A stretch of 64,000 nt of DNA from Leguminivora glycinivorella. Taxonomy: Eukaryota; Arthropoda; Insecta; Lepidoptera; Tortricidae. Within the stretch, counting starts at the first letter, position 1. The number at the start of each line of letters is the position of its first letter. Below are positions 1 through 11,634 of this stretch, in pieces. The notes below the pieces were generated by a model. It was given only the letters and a program-made list of their open reading frames with translations. It ran no database searches and was not told the origin of the DNA. Location: NCBI RefSeq assembly GCF_023078275.1, contig NC_062971.1, forward strand, positions 7,812,001 through 7,876,000, written 5' to 3'. Both the position numbers and the translations under genes were made by a program.

Positions 1-232
1 TATTTCTGCGAACCTTTATTTTATTGTCACTGTTGGTATTTATTGTCCCAAAATTCAAAAAAATCGTTAAAAAAACGAATATTATAACCCAAATACTTAT
101 AACAGATTTCTCTTATTTTTAACTCTGCTTTTTGTTACATATTCTAAAATATTTTTAAAATTTTGAATTTAGTCGTCGAGTTACCAATATTGTTATATGT
201 ATAGCTGAGGTTATTTTTATATAATATTCATC

Positions 233-438
233 TTTTTATATAATAGCCCTGTTTCGACACCTGTTATATATTTTTATGTGTACTTTATACTAAATGGAAC
301 TATAGGTCTTTTTGTAATCTATAAAATCTTTCTGTAATCTGTAATCTATATTTTTATATAATAGCCCTGTTTCGACACCTGTTATATATTTTTATGTGTA
401 CTTTATACTAAATGGAACTATAGGTCTTTCTGTAATCT
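233..438. repeat. Direct tandem duplication, period about 118 bp
   Basis: A block beginning TTTTTATATAATAGCCCTG at 233 recurs at 351 with almost no change through the run TAGGTCTTTYTGTAATCT. The copies are adjacent and in the same orientation, so this is a local tandem duplication. No coding potential is visible. Confidence 0.85.
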
Positions 439-2209
439 AAGAACTTAAACACTTTTGTAATTGTATGTGACTGTTTGTTTCCTAAATGAATGACAAAGAA
501 AAAAAAAGATCATGATAACTTACACAAATATACAAAGTCGTACCACTAACCGTGTTCAATAGGAACATATCGGTTGATCGTTTTTCCCAATTGTGCGCGA
601 GCAGTGACCGATATCATCCGGGTTGGCATTCATCATTCAGGGCTCTTTTCTAGTTCATTTCCCGGAGAGGTCTTTCGGTTTTTTGCTCGTTCATTCACAC
701 TATTTCTGTGAAGAAATTGGATACGTACACAAGATTCTTTGTTAAAATTTCTCATTCTTACACGATTATTGTCACATATAAGTAAGGTAAATAAACGTAA
801 GCAATGATTTTAATCTATCTGCATTTAATACTCGTATTGAATTAATTAATTAAGTCTAAATCTTACTCTTTGATTGGTGTATTTTTAAGGTTGAGGTACA
901 TAACATTTAAAAGACATATTGTAACAAGATGAACACCGAACGACCACGGGCGCGCCATCCATTGCAGCTGCGGTGCTTTACTCAGTCCACGCGCTCACGC
1001 ACAGCGCGCACCCCGCACCGTTACAACCGCATCGATAAGCCGTTAGTTCCTACGTGCACCAATAGATGTCGCCCACACACAGAGCATTCGGAAGATAGAA
1101 CACGCTAACGTTTGGTCAACGTAGAATCATGACCCTCCGATGATTGCTTTCATTTTATACTGAGTTAAGATAGTTAAACTTGTTCCAGTAGAGCACCTTC
1201 ACAGTAGGAACTAGCTTACTGCACGCTCTATGCTTTAACCTTTGCTTCAGCATATTAGTCTTCTAGCTACTTAAGTAAACCTACCTAGCCATACATGCAT
1301 CCACCTCTGCTGGGTCATGTAGGTTCAGTGAGGTATTCACTAACTTGCACCGTACCCAACCTTGGCAATAAAGTCCAGATTAGTACTCTCGGCTTTCTCT
1401 CCACTTTGCCCATCGCCTTCCAGCCTTACAATATTTTTTTACACCTATTTTGTACTTATTATATCAGCTTAATATTTCAGCGCATATAACAAGTTATTAA
1501 TCGTCTTTAAATCCAGAATTGGGTCACTATTAACACCACTTTATTCCAGCAATTAAGTAATGTGCCCTCGTAAAAGTGGCATAAAGTTTATGTTCTTCCT
1601 TTATGCCTTCAACCACACCTCAATCACCTCCTAGTTCATTCAGATTAGAAATAAACAACATACTTAATTAATTACAAAACAATGAGGAAGAATTTATGGT
1701 AGAAGCTGCAAACCTGGGGGATTATTTCATTTCAGATCAGATTTTTCAGTCAATGAATCCGTGAAAGCCACCATCGAAAGTTCTTATCCTAAAATCCTCT
1801 TTAATAATCATACGACTACCCAAACTTACGACCCGACTTCAAATTCCTGTATAATACAAAGCTAATCTTTCTTTAGGGAAGCTCAAAACTTCTTTGCGTA
1901 AAATTTTACATAATTTCGTTGATTCGTGATGGAATCTGTTAATAAATCGTACCCACAAAATGAATAGAGCTTTTCGGTCCTCAGGTTGAAATATTTTCAC
2001 CAGCAAAAGCACTGATGAGTAAGTAACGAAGTGTTTTCATCTCAGATTAGAGTCTCCGCGGCGTTGCAAAGGCTGATTATGTTAATTTTATGAAGCCCGT
2101 ATCCTAATTTGTTATGTTGTTACTCTCCAGCATCAGTGACCTAGTTAACATTTCAAAGGTTTCTAGATTGCTCTGAAGATGTTGTTTTTCTTTAAATTAC
2201 TTAAGTAGG
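439..2209. other. No gene recognised
   Basis: This is AT-rich sequence with a GC-richer patch at about 930-1100. Only short chance ORFs are present. I see no convincing domain, RNA gene or terminal repeat here. Confidence 0.5.
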
Positions 2210-2347
2210 TACAGTCGCCAACAGATATATCGGAGCGCCCAAGGTACTCAAAAATATCTGAACACGCCTCTAACGCCATGGCAATACAGGCGTGTTCAGA
2301 TATTTGTGAGCACCTCGGGCGCTTCTATATATCTGATGGCGACTGTA
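2210..2347. mobile_element. MITE with near-perfect terminal inverted repeats
   Basis: The element starts TACAGTCGCCA and ends TGGCGACTGTA, and most of its 138 bp folds back on itself (CGCCCRAGGT and GTGTTCAGATATTT occur in both arms). The flanking TA dinucleotides fit a TA target duplication, as in Tc1/mariner-type MITEs. There is no ORF. Confidence 0.85.
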
Positions 2348-2475
2348 CTATGTGTCTTTTTTTTTTTCATTTTAATATTGACCAAAATTTAACATTATCG
2401 ATTCCAAATTTTTACACTATTTTTTGTTAATATAATATTTTATCGATATACCTACCAGACCCTTTAGCACAACGT

Positions 2476-2538
2476 GCCTTATCGCGCGAGTCCATACATC
2501 GAGCGCGACTTCAAGTATGGACTCACGCGCGACAAGGC
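2476..2538. repeat. Strong hairpin, arms about 22-24 bp
   Basis: GCCTTATCGCGCGAGTCC at 2476 pairs with GGACTCACGCGCGACAAGGC ending at 2538, with a loop of about 17 nt that is also GC-rich. It may be the core of a short mobile element. No function can be assigned. Confidence 0.7.
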
Positions 2539-3327
2539 AAGTTATGCTAGAGGGGCAGGTGGCGTAGCAAAACTTGCGTTTTCGCGCGCTTGTTCCTACA
2601 CACAAGGCACTTGGACTACGCTCAAGGAGGCAAGATGGGCTGGACTTGATTTAACACTCAAACTTGTCATGAACTGAGTCAGACTCAGCAATTAAGTCAA
2701 CTGTTGATCTCTGACAAACGTGCAGTTCGTTTTTCTCATTTGTTGGCATACTTTCTCAACAGCGACTTGCCAAAATAGGCATTAAGCCTGTACCACGTTG
2801 GCAGACAGACAAATTGTGGTACGTGCGGTTCCTCTACAGCCCGGGCTAAGCTCGCCGCCCGTCTGGTTTGAATACCAATGCCTTATTAGCCGACTGTTAT
2901 ATGCTTCGTTAATAATTTCTTTACTTATGTCTAACCTTCATGTAGATATGTACCTAATATAGGTATCTATAGGTTTTCTAAATTGTGTCAAGAAACTCTA
3001 GTTTTCATGACTTAAATAGTATTTTATGCATAAACGTAATATACGAATACTGTAACGGTGTCTAAGAACTGTAAACATACCAAAATATCTCCTTTCAACT
3101 CTGTAGAAAGGTACTCATTACTTAATGCTTTCCTTGATGATTAATATTCATCTTATGAAACACAAAAGCTATTTTTTCGTGAGAGTTCAGATTTTAATTA
3201 AGTTGGACTCGGCCTTGCTTTTTTGTTTATGAAAAACGCGCGCTGCATTTAATAATGTTACTGTGCAGTTCCATTATCGTATGTGCTACTTTTACAATGC
3301 TTTAAAATATTCCCATACTCGCATTTT
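2539..3327. other. No gene recognised
   Basis: Only short chance ORFs lie here. I see no domain, terminal repeat or RNA gene. Confidence 0.5.
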
Positions 3328-3540
3328 AATTACACCTTTGGGGAACGCTCGGCTAGATGGCGCTAATATTAAAATTTGGCTTTTTAACACATATCAAGCT
3401 AACAATATGGGCCAAATTGTCAAAACTGAGGTTCAAAAGTTTTAAGCCTGTGTCGAGAGATGGCAGTCTATGCACTGCGATTACACATTTTACTTTGACA
3501 GTAACTCTCTATAATACTCGATCCTCTTTGATAATAGTAA
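3328..3540 (+). repeat. Dispersed repeat R1, copy 1
   Basis: The stretch from TACACCTTTGGGGAACGCTC to ACTTTGACAGTAACTCTCTA recurs in the opposite orientation at 26032-26228 with small differences. The copies share about 190 bp, including GGCGCTAATATT and GAGATGGCAGTCTATGCA. I see no ORF or terminal repeat. It is an interspersed repeat of unknown class. Confidence 0.85.
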
Positions 3541-3983
3541 TAACTAATAATACTTATTGTATTATATAGTGTTTCAAATCAACGTAACTACCTTGCTATA
3601 CAGTACACAGGAATAATTAAACTGTACTTTTTGGAATAAAAAATAAAGCAGCATAATTGTTTTTTCTGACTGGTGATCTTTAATAATTATAACGCTATCA
3701 TAATTTTAGGCTAATCATGCGTTCCCACACCCTTTAAAAGGCAGTGTCAGGAATAATGAAAATTTTACCCTTACACATACAACACATTACTTTACTTTGA
3801 CATAAAAGGAAAAAAAAAAACTGCCTCCGCCTTATAAAAGCTTCATGATAATAATATATGGCAAATCGTTACATTAATTTTAAAAAAATCAAGCTGTCAG
3901 TATTAGCGGATTAAACAGGGCACCAAAAGTATCTGACATCCTGGATAACTATTATAAATATTGATAAATATGTAATGTATACT

Positions 3984-4109
3984 CTGTCAACCAAGTCTGT
4001 CAGTAAATAAGAACAAAGAAAACTATATGCATCCTTTTCTTTAGGGTGCTAGAGAAAAGGTTACCTATAGTTTTCTTAGTTCTTATTTACTGACAGACTT
4101 GTTTGACAG
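3984..4109. mobile_element. Short palindromic MITE
   Basis: CTGTCAACCAAGTCTGTCAG at 3984 is mirrored by CTGACAGACTTGTTTGACAG ending at 4109. The arms run about 55 bp each and include AAATAAGAACAAAGAAAACTAT, separated by a very short loop. The element is almost entirely stem, as expected of a MITE derived from a DNA transposon. Confidence 0.8.
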
Positions 4110-4265
4110 AATATAATAATGTGTGTGTCAGAAAAATCATAGTTTACGTATACATTTTATAATAAATAAATCTCTTTTTGCAACTAGGGAACAAATCAAA
4201 TTATTTTATTGAATATTTTTTGATTTGTTCTTTTTTCAAGTAGTCACACTACTTTAATTATATAA

Positions 4266-4475
4266 ATTATAAATTTAAATAGATATTATACACGAAAGAA
4301 AAAACGACAAGGCCCACTGGTGGCCGAGCCGGGAGCCGGGTCTAGTGGTGAAGACCACCACTAGTGGTGGTGTGTTAGCCGCGTAAGCTGAAGACCCGGG
4401 TTCGTTTCCCGGCTCGGCCACCAGTGGGCTTTGTCGTTTTTTCATTCGTGTATGATATCTATTTAAATTTATAAA
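4266..4475. mobile_element. Head-to-head inverted pair of tRNA-derived SINE (family II)
   Basis: The right half carries an internal B box (GGGTTCGTTTCCCGG) followed by GGCCACCAGTGGGCTTTGTC and a T-rich tail reading TGTATGATATCTATTTAAAT. The left half is the reverse complement of the same tail and part of the head, giving arms of about 75 bp. A single SINE II copy with the same B box and tail lies on the - strand at 35944-36105. The pair could come from an inverted duplication or from head-to-head insertion. Confidence 0.75.
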
Positions 4476-4854
4476 TCTCTTTTTGATTATCGGGTACAGA
4501 ATGATGGCTAGACACTTTCGAAGCGTTGTTCGATCCGGTACTTTTGTTGCTGACTGTACTAAGTACCTAGGCATAGATTGGTAGTAAACCAGCAGAATTA
4601 ATATTTCATTATCATGATTTACTCCTTTTTATTTTGCCAGAATGTAATAAACGCTCGTTAGGCCTCGGGATTACACGTTTAATTTCGGTCCGGTAATTTC
4701 GGCGGGAAATTAAATTACAGGGAAAACGTTTTTATTAATTTTGACAACACGGACAAAATCATACGTATACACATAATCTATATGATGAGTTTTTGATGTT
4801 TTAGAATGCGCTAAGATATCGACATCGACAGCTAAAACGTCACGTATGTATAAA

Positions 4855-5085
4855 TGCATATTATATGACGCTCTTAGACCGATTGACTGAGTCCCACGGT
4901 AAGCTCCAGAAGGCTTGTGTTGTGGGTATTCAGACAATGGTATTATAAAATACAAGTCCTTATAAATATAATTATATACCAGACATATCTGTGCTCATCA
5001 CACGAATAAATGTCCTTACCGGGATTCGAACCCAGGACCGCGGCCTAACAAGCAGTGTCACTACCCCCTAAGCTAAACCGGGCGT
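4855..5085 (-). mobile_element. tRNA-derived SINE (family I), minus strand
   Basis: Read on the - strand, a head with a perfect B box (GGGTTCGAATCCCGG) is followed by GTAAGGACATTTATTCGTGT, GATGAGCACAGATAT and a body containing CACAACACAAGCCTTC and GACTGAGTC. The same order of blocks appears in the + strand copies at 15946 and 17488. This copy is the most diverged of the three. Confidence 0.85.
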
Positions 5086-5289
5086 CATTGTGTGGGGAAA
5101 GGAAGCTCAGATCTGTTCAGTAAGAAATGAAGCAATGAAAACACATGGTATGTAGCATTTTACCAATTCTCAGAGAATTATTCTCGGTATTTATTTTGAT
5201 TCTCTAGGCTACCATGTTTTCTACAATATGTATATAATATAAAATATAAACACACTTACTGAACAGTACAAAATGTATAAACACATTAT

Positions 5290-6225
5290 AAAAAACCTAA
5301 CCTAGGGTGCCGCCAGCAGCGGGGCAGGGCCCAAGCTGCCGGTGGTTAGGGCCGCAGAGAGAGGAACCGTCGCACTATCCGCGCCGTGTCCAAGATCACC
5401 GCCTTCTGCATCTGGCCCTTGATCCAGCCACCTAGCGAGAGTCTCTTAAGACGATACGGTAGGGGTCAATTCTCCATACAAACGCTCTCGACTATTTCCT
5501 CCCTGGTTTTTGAAGATAGAGCAATGATCTTTTCAACACAGATTGTTATTATTTTTATCTGTGTCGGACCGTTTTGATTTTTTTGATATTCTGCTTTTTA
5601 AAGACTCTAGAGCCAATCAAAAATTTCCAAATACGGCCTTTTTCATTGTGACGCAAAAAAAGGTGTGATACTCAAGATTGGTAACAATCAACCAAAAAAG
5701 CTAAACGGTCCGACATAGATTATTTCATTGTTATTCATATTCTCAAATTTCGTTCCGATTGATTAAGTTTTGAAGGAGGAAAGAGTCGAGAGCGGAACCT
5801 CGATTTTAAAGATTTTTTTGAAATATATTTTGACTGACTTGTTCTTAATGGACAATTTTTTTTCGATAAATCTAGTTAATAACACTTGTATATTTAACTA
5901 AAATTCCCAAGTTGAAAGGGGGGCTCCTTTCCATTTTAGCATTTTCGCTACCGTATCCTCTTAAGATGTTGGTCGAGACTCTTCGCTATATGAGACCGTT
6001 CTCTGAAACGACTATCGGAACAATGATCGTCGAATCAACATCCCACATGGCAGTTATCTCGTGAGCCAAGTCTAGGTACTTACTGGACTTGTCCTTGTAG
6101 TGTCCATTGTAGTGTTTTTGCTTATACGTCATACTCGTCATAGTGACTGCCGCGACAATCGTCGGTATGACATGGGTTTGTTTGGGGTGACAAGGTAATA
6201 TCACATAACCTACCACACCCAAAAA
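5290..6225 (-). pseudogene. LINE (non-LTR retrotransposon) C-terminal remnant, split by a TTAA element
   Basis: Two minus-strand pieces read as the end of a non-LTR reverse-transcriptase polyprotein. The upstream piece (6222 to about 5965) contains YKDKSSKYLDLAHEITAMWD and IIVPIVVSENGLI, and the downstream piece (5449 to 5290) contains KGQMQKAVILDTARIVRRFL. From general knowledge, this order (KIEKYxxLAxEIkxxW, then PIVI, then QKaVIL-TARIVRkFL) is the usual carboxyl end of insect LINE ORF2 proteins. The pieces are contiguous once the 5450-5960 insertion is removed. A stop codon and likely frameshifts show that the copy is dead. Only this 3' end is present, so it is a typical 5'-truncated insertion. 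Confidence 0.75.
5450..5960. mobile_element. TTAA-flanked non-autonomous element (piggyBac-type target)
   Basis: The element is bounded by TTAA at 5446-5449 and 5961-5964. The inner ends are GACGATACGGTAG on the left and CTACCGTATCCTC on the right, which are inverted repeats with one mismatch. It lies inside a LINE reading frame that becomes continuous without it, which supports a real insertion. TTAA duplication is the hallmark of the piggyBac superfamily. No transposase ORF is present, so it would depend on one elsewhere. Confidence 0.8.
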
Positions 6226-6934
6226 CTTTACGTGCGTAGGCCGTCAATGTTTTATGTCGCAGTTTCTTTATTTGTTTGACTTTGACTTTATTGATATTTT
6301 AAAAAACTACTTACGAAAATTGTATGAATTACATAATCAGGATATGCATATAACTATGATATAAGTCCGACCCGGCCCTGAACTCTCTAGCGCATCATCA
6401 TCATAATTATAGTATATCATGGTACTTTAAATTTACCTAAATCTTTACTTTGACAAAGTAAAATTATAATAAATTTATCCAAATATTTACTACACTATTT
6501 ACGCGACAAAGGCTAATATAACATTTCTTTGACGTTGTACTTCAGCAAATTTCAACATTACCATTTCGTTTGTTATCGGGATTTTCACAAAAAGATTACC
6601 TATTGATAAAATAGAGCTTTGAAGTTGTAGCTTCTTAAAAGAAAATCAACCACGAATGAAACGTATTATGCTTTGTATCCGTTTTCAATAACTTTTACGT
6701 ATTTTTTACGCTCGTTAGTGATATCAGAATAATACTATTTCATAATAAAATAAAACGAGTATGTACATACTTGTAGTTTATGTATGCTTGACTTGATTTC
6801 TGAGAATACAAACCTTCGTCTAAAATTGATAAATAAAATTAGCTTAGATTCATTTCTTGACGATTAGATCTCCGTAGCAATAATCAAGTAACTAGCAGAG
6901 TAACAAGTAATTTTTTATAAGAACCTATTTAAAG
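6226..6934. other. No gene recognised
   Basis: AT-rich sequence. I see no domain, terminal repeat or RNA gene. Confidence 0.5.
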
Positions 6935-7955
6935 TGAAGCCGAAGCTTGGGATTTGTTATGAGAACCTGTAAACCTTTTCACAGCCTGTCATGTCTAAAA
7001 GTTGTATATTACGCATATGTGAGATCCATCCTTGAATATGCATCACCAATTTGGTCAGTTTGCTATGCTGTTCATAAAGAACGCATCGAAAGAATCCAAA
7101 AAGATTTATAGCTCATTTAAATTATAAATTTAAGAAGACATCTGTTGGGTATAAAGGTAACTGCCGGGAATATGACCTTATTTCTCTTGAGGATAGGCGC
7201 AAAATGTCTGATATGAGCCTGCTTTTTGATATCATTAGAAATCGTTTAGACTGTCCTGAACTGTTATCTAGCCTTTCATTTCGAGTCCCAAGGCGGCGAA
7301 CCCGACACACAACTCTCTTTCATGTTCCCTTTCACACTACTAACTATGGTTCTAACTCCGTTCTATCTAGGATCCCTCACTTGTATAACACCGAATTTTC
7401 CTCTTCTGATCCTTTTATAGGGTCTAAACATAGATATAAAAAAGATATTTATGCAATTTTGCTCAGTGAAAACGAAAATTTTAATGAAACTGAAACTTAA
7501 ATGAATAATAAAATCAAAAAATAAAATAAAATCATCGTAACTTTTACTGGGTGCTAGGGGAATGCTATGCTGTTTATCGGCCATGGTCTGGTGGGTACTA
7601 TTGTAAATTCTTGACGTAAGTTTTGTTGGTGTCTGACTTATGAGTATTTATGGGTATTTATACTAGTATTCTAATGAATTAAGTAGGTGGATAGCTATTG
7701 AAGCCTTAAGTTACGTAATTAAAAGAATACTTAATCAACAACCTGTATGTACTTTAGCCGTTGGAGCATTTGTGTGTATTGCACATTTTGATTGTTTATA
7801 TAACATTTAGTTAATTTAATTCTTACAAAATGTAATTTAATGGATGACTGTTATTGGCCTTCTTATACGTAAGCAGTAGTATGTCTTAGTTATATTTACG
7901 GCTGTTGTTATCCTGAATACCAATAAAATAAAATAAAATAAAAATAAGATTCTTA
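6935..7955 (+). pseudogene. 5'-truncated LINE of jockey/CR1 type with 3' tail
   Basis: The translation from about 6935 reads RSLGFVMRTCKPF, then VVYYAYVRSILEYASPIWS, HKERIERIQKD and, after a frameshift and stops, LEDRRKMSDMSLLFDIIRN and RLDCPELLSSLSFRVPRR. This is the thumb and C-terminal region that follows the reverse-transcriptase core in jockey/CR1-type elements (VRS.LEY.S.IW is diagnostic). The last open piece (7204-7497) ends near YNTEFSSSDPF. A 3' untranslated tail runs to an AATAAAATAAAATAAAA repeat near 7945, the expected 3' end of such elements. Several breaks make it non-functional, and the endonuclease and polymerase domains are missing. Confidence 0.85.
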
Positions 7956-8138
7956 CATTTAAAAGGTTATGTAATGATAATATTGATAAATAAGATAAAA
8001 AGCCACCACAACCGGCCAGCTAATAATACGTCAAGGTAATGGCGAATTTTCATCATGACGAGGAACACTCACTGACCTTTGACACAACACAAATCAATCC
8101 ATTAAATGTGACAAAACATTTTATAATAAAGCATCAAT

Positions 8139-8283
8139 AACTATCATGAATTCATGATAGTAATAAGGTTCAAATCCATAAAAAGACCTTTCGGAGATAG
8201 CACGTTTTGTCATCTTCAAAAAAAGTTACCTGCATACTGCAAACTGTTTAATAAATTTGAACCTTATTGCTATCATGATAGTT
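8139..8283. mobile_element. MITE with 30-bp inverted repeats
   Basis: The left arm reads CTATCATGAATTCATGATAG followed by TAATAAGGTTCAAAT. The right arm reads ATTTGAACCTTATTGCTATC followed by ATGATAGTT. The left end carries an extra palindromic ATTCATGA unit that the right end lacks. There is no ORF. Confidence 0.75.
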
Positions 8284-8739
8284 GTTTTTTAACTACACTA
8301 AGACTTTAGCACGTGCTGTGGAAACGGGAGCTAGCCGCCGGGAATAATAGAAACAAGGGCCTTTGTTTAACAGATTACGCGCGGCTAAAGCGAAAAGTTC
8401 ATCTCAGAAAATTCATACTATATAACATGGTAGGATTTACACGCAAGTGATGGCATGTATACTCGTGGCAACTTAAATAACGTCTATGTTATTAAGTACA
8501 TAAAAGTATTATATGGACATACGAGTAGACCTAGATATATATTTAGCAAAGCGGCGGTGAGCAAGTGTATTTCAAGTTCTTTTGAAGTTATTATGATTTT
8601 TTTATCAAAACGTGAGTGAAAAATAACGCTGCTTCTAATTATTGTAAATCGTTACCACGGAACTTGGAAGTACCTAAGTAGATTAACATATTTGGCATCA
8701 AACTTGCTACATAATGACCTTGAGCCGACTCTATCCATG

Positions 8740-9760
8740 GGCACTGGCCCCACCGCGAGCTAGTAAACTATGAGCTATCGGCTATAAAAACGAACAAAAT
8801 ATAATGTGAGAAAAGATGAGTGCTCCCGTGTAAATAAAAGAGACACGGCGATTTCTTGACTCCACAGTCAAACTTATACCATAGTTTTGTGGAGCACTGT
8901 ATATTTATACTATAGATACCTGTGATTGTAATAATTAAATAAATAATAATTAAAAATAAGAATGTTTATAGTTACTCGCCCAGCGGTGAGCTATCAATAT
9001 CGCCGTGTCTCTTTTATTTGCACGGGAGTGTTTATCTTTTGTTTGTTTTTATAGCTTACTATACTCCTATTTTTAATTAGCCGGAATTATTGTAAACAAA
9101 AGTGTGGCCGGTGCTATAAAAAATTTGCACCATTCGAGGTATTAAAATTGCCGATATTTTACAGGTTTAATAAAAATCTTTACATATTCCACTACACAAA
9201 TAATGACTCTTTTTAAACGAAAATAAATTGAAACACTAAACGTTTTGGTATATTTATTGAGATTAAAAAGCCGTTTTTGTCGGGTAATTTGTATATTGCA
9301 CTGGTATTACTGTGGAAATGTACCTGGGCGACCAAGTAGCGGGCCGCTAAACATTATTTTTTAGCAACTTTTGAGACTAGGTGGCAGTGATTTTTAATTA
9401 CTAGTTAAAACCGTCTTCTTCAAATGCGATGGTGGTAATAAGGTGGTTATAAATTAAATTATTAGTTTTGTGAGTATCTGATATGACAGGACATCGTCTA
9501 TTTTGGACCGATTTCTATATTGACTTGCATGGGATCATAACATAATATAACAGTCATTGTGTTCGATCGCTTAACGATTTTTAAGTATGTAATAGAGTGA
9601 TCGTTAATAACTGGTTAAAAGTAATTTGATTTTCTCTCGGCCCTTACTCTGAGAACCCCTGACTTGAGCTGCACGTGTTACTTTGACAGTGACAGCAGTT
9701 TGTTTACGTTTATTCCGTTCAATTCGTAATGGAACTATAGCTCGCGGTGGGACCAGTGCC
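8740..9760. mobile_element. Non-autonomous DNA transposon, about 1 kb
   Basis: GGCACTGGCCCCACCGCGAG at 8740 matches, in inverse, CTCGCGGTGGGACCAGTGCC ending at 9760 (one mismatch over 23 bp). The sequence between is AT-rich and lacks a long ORF. I could not identify an unambiguous target-site duplication, so the superfamily is open. An inner palindrome at 8811-9040 may be a second element. Confidence 0.75.
8811..9040. mobile_element. Inner inverted-repeat element, about 230 bp
   Basis: Left arm 8811-8852 (CTCCCGTGTAAATAAAAGAG then ACACGGCGAT) pairs with right arm 8999-9040 (ATCGCCGTGTCTCTTTTATT then TGCACGGGAG). Weaker similarity continues outward (GCTATAAAAACGAACAAAA against TTTGTTTGTTTTTATAGC). 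It could be a nested MITE or the subterminal repeats of the surrounding element. Confidence 0.75.
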
Positions 9761-10269
9761 TAAGCTAAAGGCACTTAAGATTGTAAAGGTAGAGGTTGCT
9801 AATAATATATGGAATGTGTCACTGTGTCAGATACGAGTATAAGTTCTTCTTACAGAAAAAGTGAGCAAAATGACATGCGTATGAGATGAATCATGAATTG
9901 ATCACATACTTACATAAGTATTGGCAGATTTTCTTTCAGTTTTAAACATCGTTGATTAAAATATAGAGACTACATTTATTTCGGCATGATTCACTTATTA
10001 ACGTATTTTTTTGTTCTCTAAAAAGTTTCCTACTAAAAAGAAGATTAATATTGTTTTACAGAGAAAAGAAAGTCCTTAAGATTTAATTTAGAAGTTTGAC
10101 ATTCAAGATCCATCGCGAGTTTGAAGAAGCGAAATAAATGCTTATATCTTAAATTAGCTCTCAAGAACAGATTGCTTCAAACTTCGGAAATGGAAGGGAC
10201 TATAAGGAAGTAAGGTACAGCGGGGCAAATGTCGACTGGGGGGCAAATGTAACTGATCCATTTTTTCCA

Positions 10270-10605
10270 TGTTTTACAATGTTTGCATTAGTAAATAGAG
10301 TGTCCACCTTTGTTGTCCACCTATCGAAGAGACTAAGAGACACCACCGGAGACCGAAGAGCTGGCAGCTTCCTCGCTCAGCGTATTAGCTTGACAATCCA
10401 GCGAGGAAATGCTGCCAGCGTATTCGCTACTATGCCACAGGGGCCGTTTCTTGATTTATTTTAGTTTAATTTCAGATTTATTTAGTTTAATTTTAATTTT
10501 ATGTTTAATTTTAGTATAATTTTAGATTTAATAGTTTAATTTTATTTTAAGATAATTTCATGTAAATAAAAGAATGAAAATCTAATATAAAGAAAAAAAA
10601 AAATT
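10270..10605 (+). pseudogene. LINE 3'-end fragment
   Basis: A short open stretch (10279-10464) contains RLRDTTGDRRAGSFLAQRIS and IQRGNAASVFATMP. This resembles a conserved C-terminal peptide I associate with insect retrotransposon-derived sequences (inference from memory). It is followed by an A/T-rich, TTTAATTT-repeated tail ending in a poly-A run near 10600. The motif CAGCGGGGCAAATGTCGACT at 10218 just upstream resembles the end of another repeat. No active gene is implied. Confidence 0.5.
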
Positions 10606-11634
10606 ATCACACCTTTCCTTGCGTATCTTGACAACATGTGTGCGAAAATCGGCTTTAGATAAATGTCTGTTGTACGATTTCATGTCTTCCTTTACTTTAC
10701 ATTTAAATATTGTAACCTAATTATATTCCACTATGCATTATTCGAAATATAAAATCTTATTTAAATGATAATAATATTTAGATTTATATTTAGTATTAAA
10801 TAATATGTTCATTAGTATAGTATTGCAAATAACCTGAGTTCGTAGAATAGATAATTATCTTGTTTGAGAAGTGTCATGTTTATTTGCGATTAATTAGGCT
10901 GGAATCGGAGAATCCACTAGCTAATCTAGCTATTCTAAGAAAACCACTATTATGTAACTGTTGCTTCTTATTTATAATTTAGGGATAAGGTAAATAATTA
11001 ATTCAGTATAGTAATTTAACGTTAGTTTAAAAAAAAATGCATACGAATCGTATAGGATAATGATTTTCTTATTTCATTTCATTTATTTCGTTGTAAAGGT
11101 CATTTACATTAAATCAAGATGTTATAATATTATAAATGTCACTCCATGACGCCCTGCTAGGGCACACAACATACTTACAACTAGTTAAAAACAAAATATA
11201 ACAAAATATAGGTACCTACATTTAAAATAACATAATTAATTAAATTAAATAAAAATCAAAGGCAAAATTCAAAGATGACGGCTTCAATGTATGGGATATC
11301 GGTCCTACATCCGATATCGGATCGGATAATGTGAAAACGCCCCATATAACCATAATCGGTCGCCGTTCCTACGCAAATCCTCCTATTTTGTGTACACACA
11401 GGTCTTCGGGTCTCAATGCTTAGTCGCAGTACGGTCGACGTTTAGTCGCGGCGACCCAAATGGGGACGATTGGTAACAGGCACAAATGGTCACAGAAGTG
11501 ACAGAAGTGTGCACTACGCGTGCACACATTGTTACCGTTTGGCGACTACTTTCCCAAAATCATTCGTTCATTTCATTCTTTTCAAATGGCGACTGTCAGA
11601 GACGTCAAAGTAAAAAAGAAATAAAATCAGAAAC
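10606..11634. other. 5' flank of the piggyBac-type ORF; no other gene
   Basis: AT-rich sequence. At 11307-11345 the block CCGATATCGGATCGGATAAT followed by GTGAAAACGCCC resembles a block at about 51612-51645, suggesting a short dispersed repeat. I could not identify the transposon's left terminal repeat in this stretch. Confidence 0.4.
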
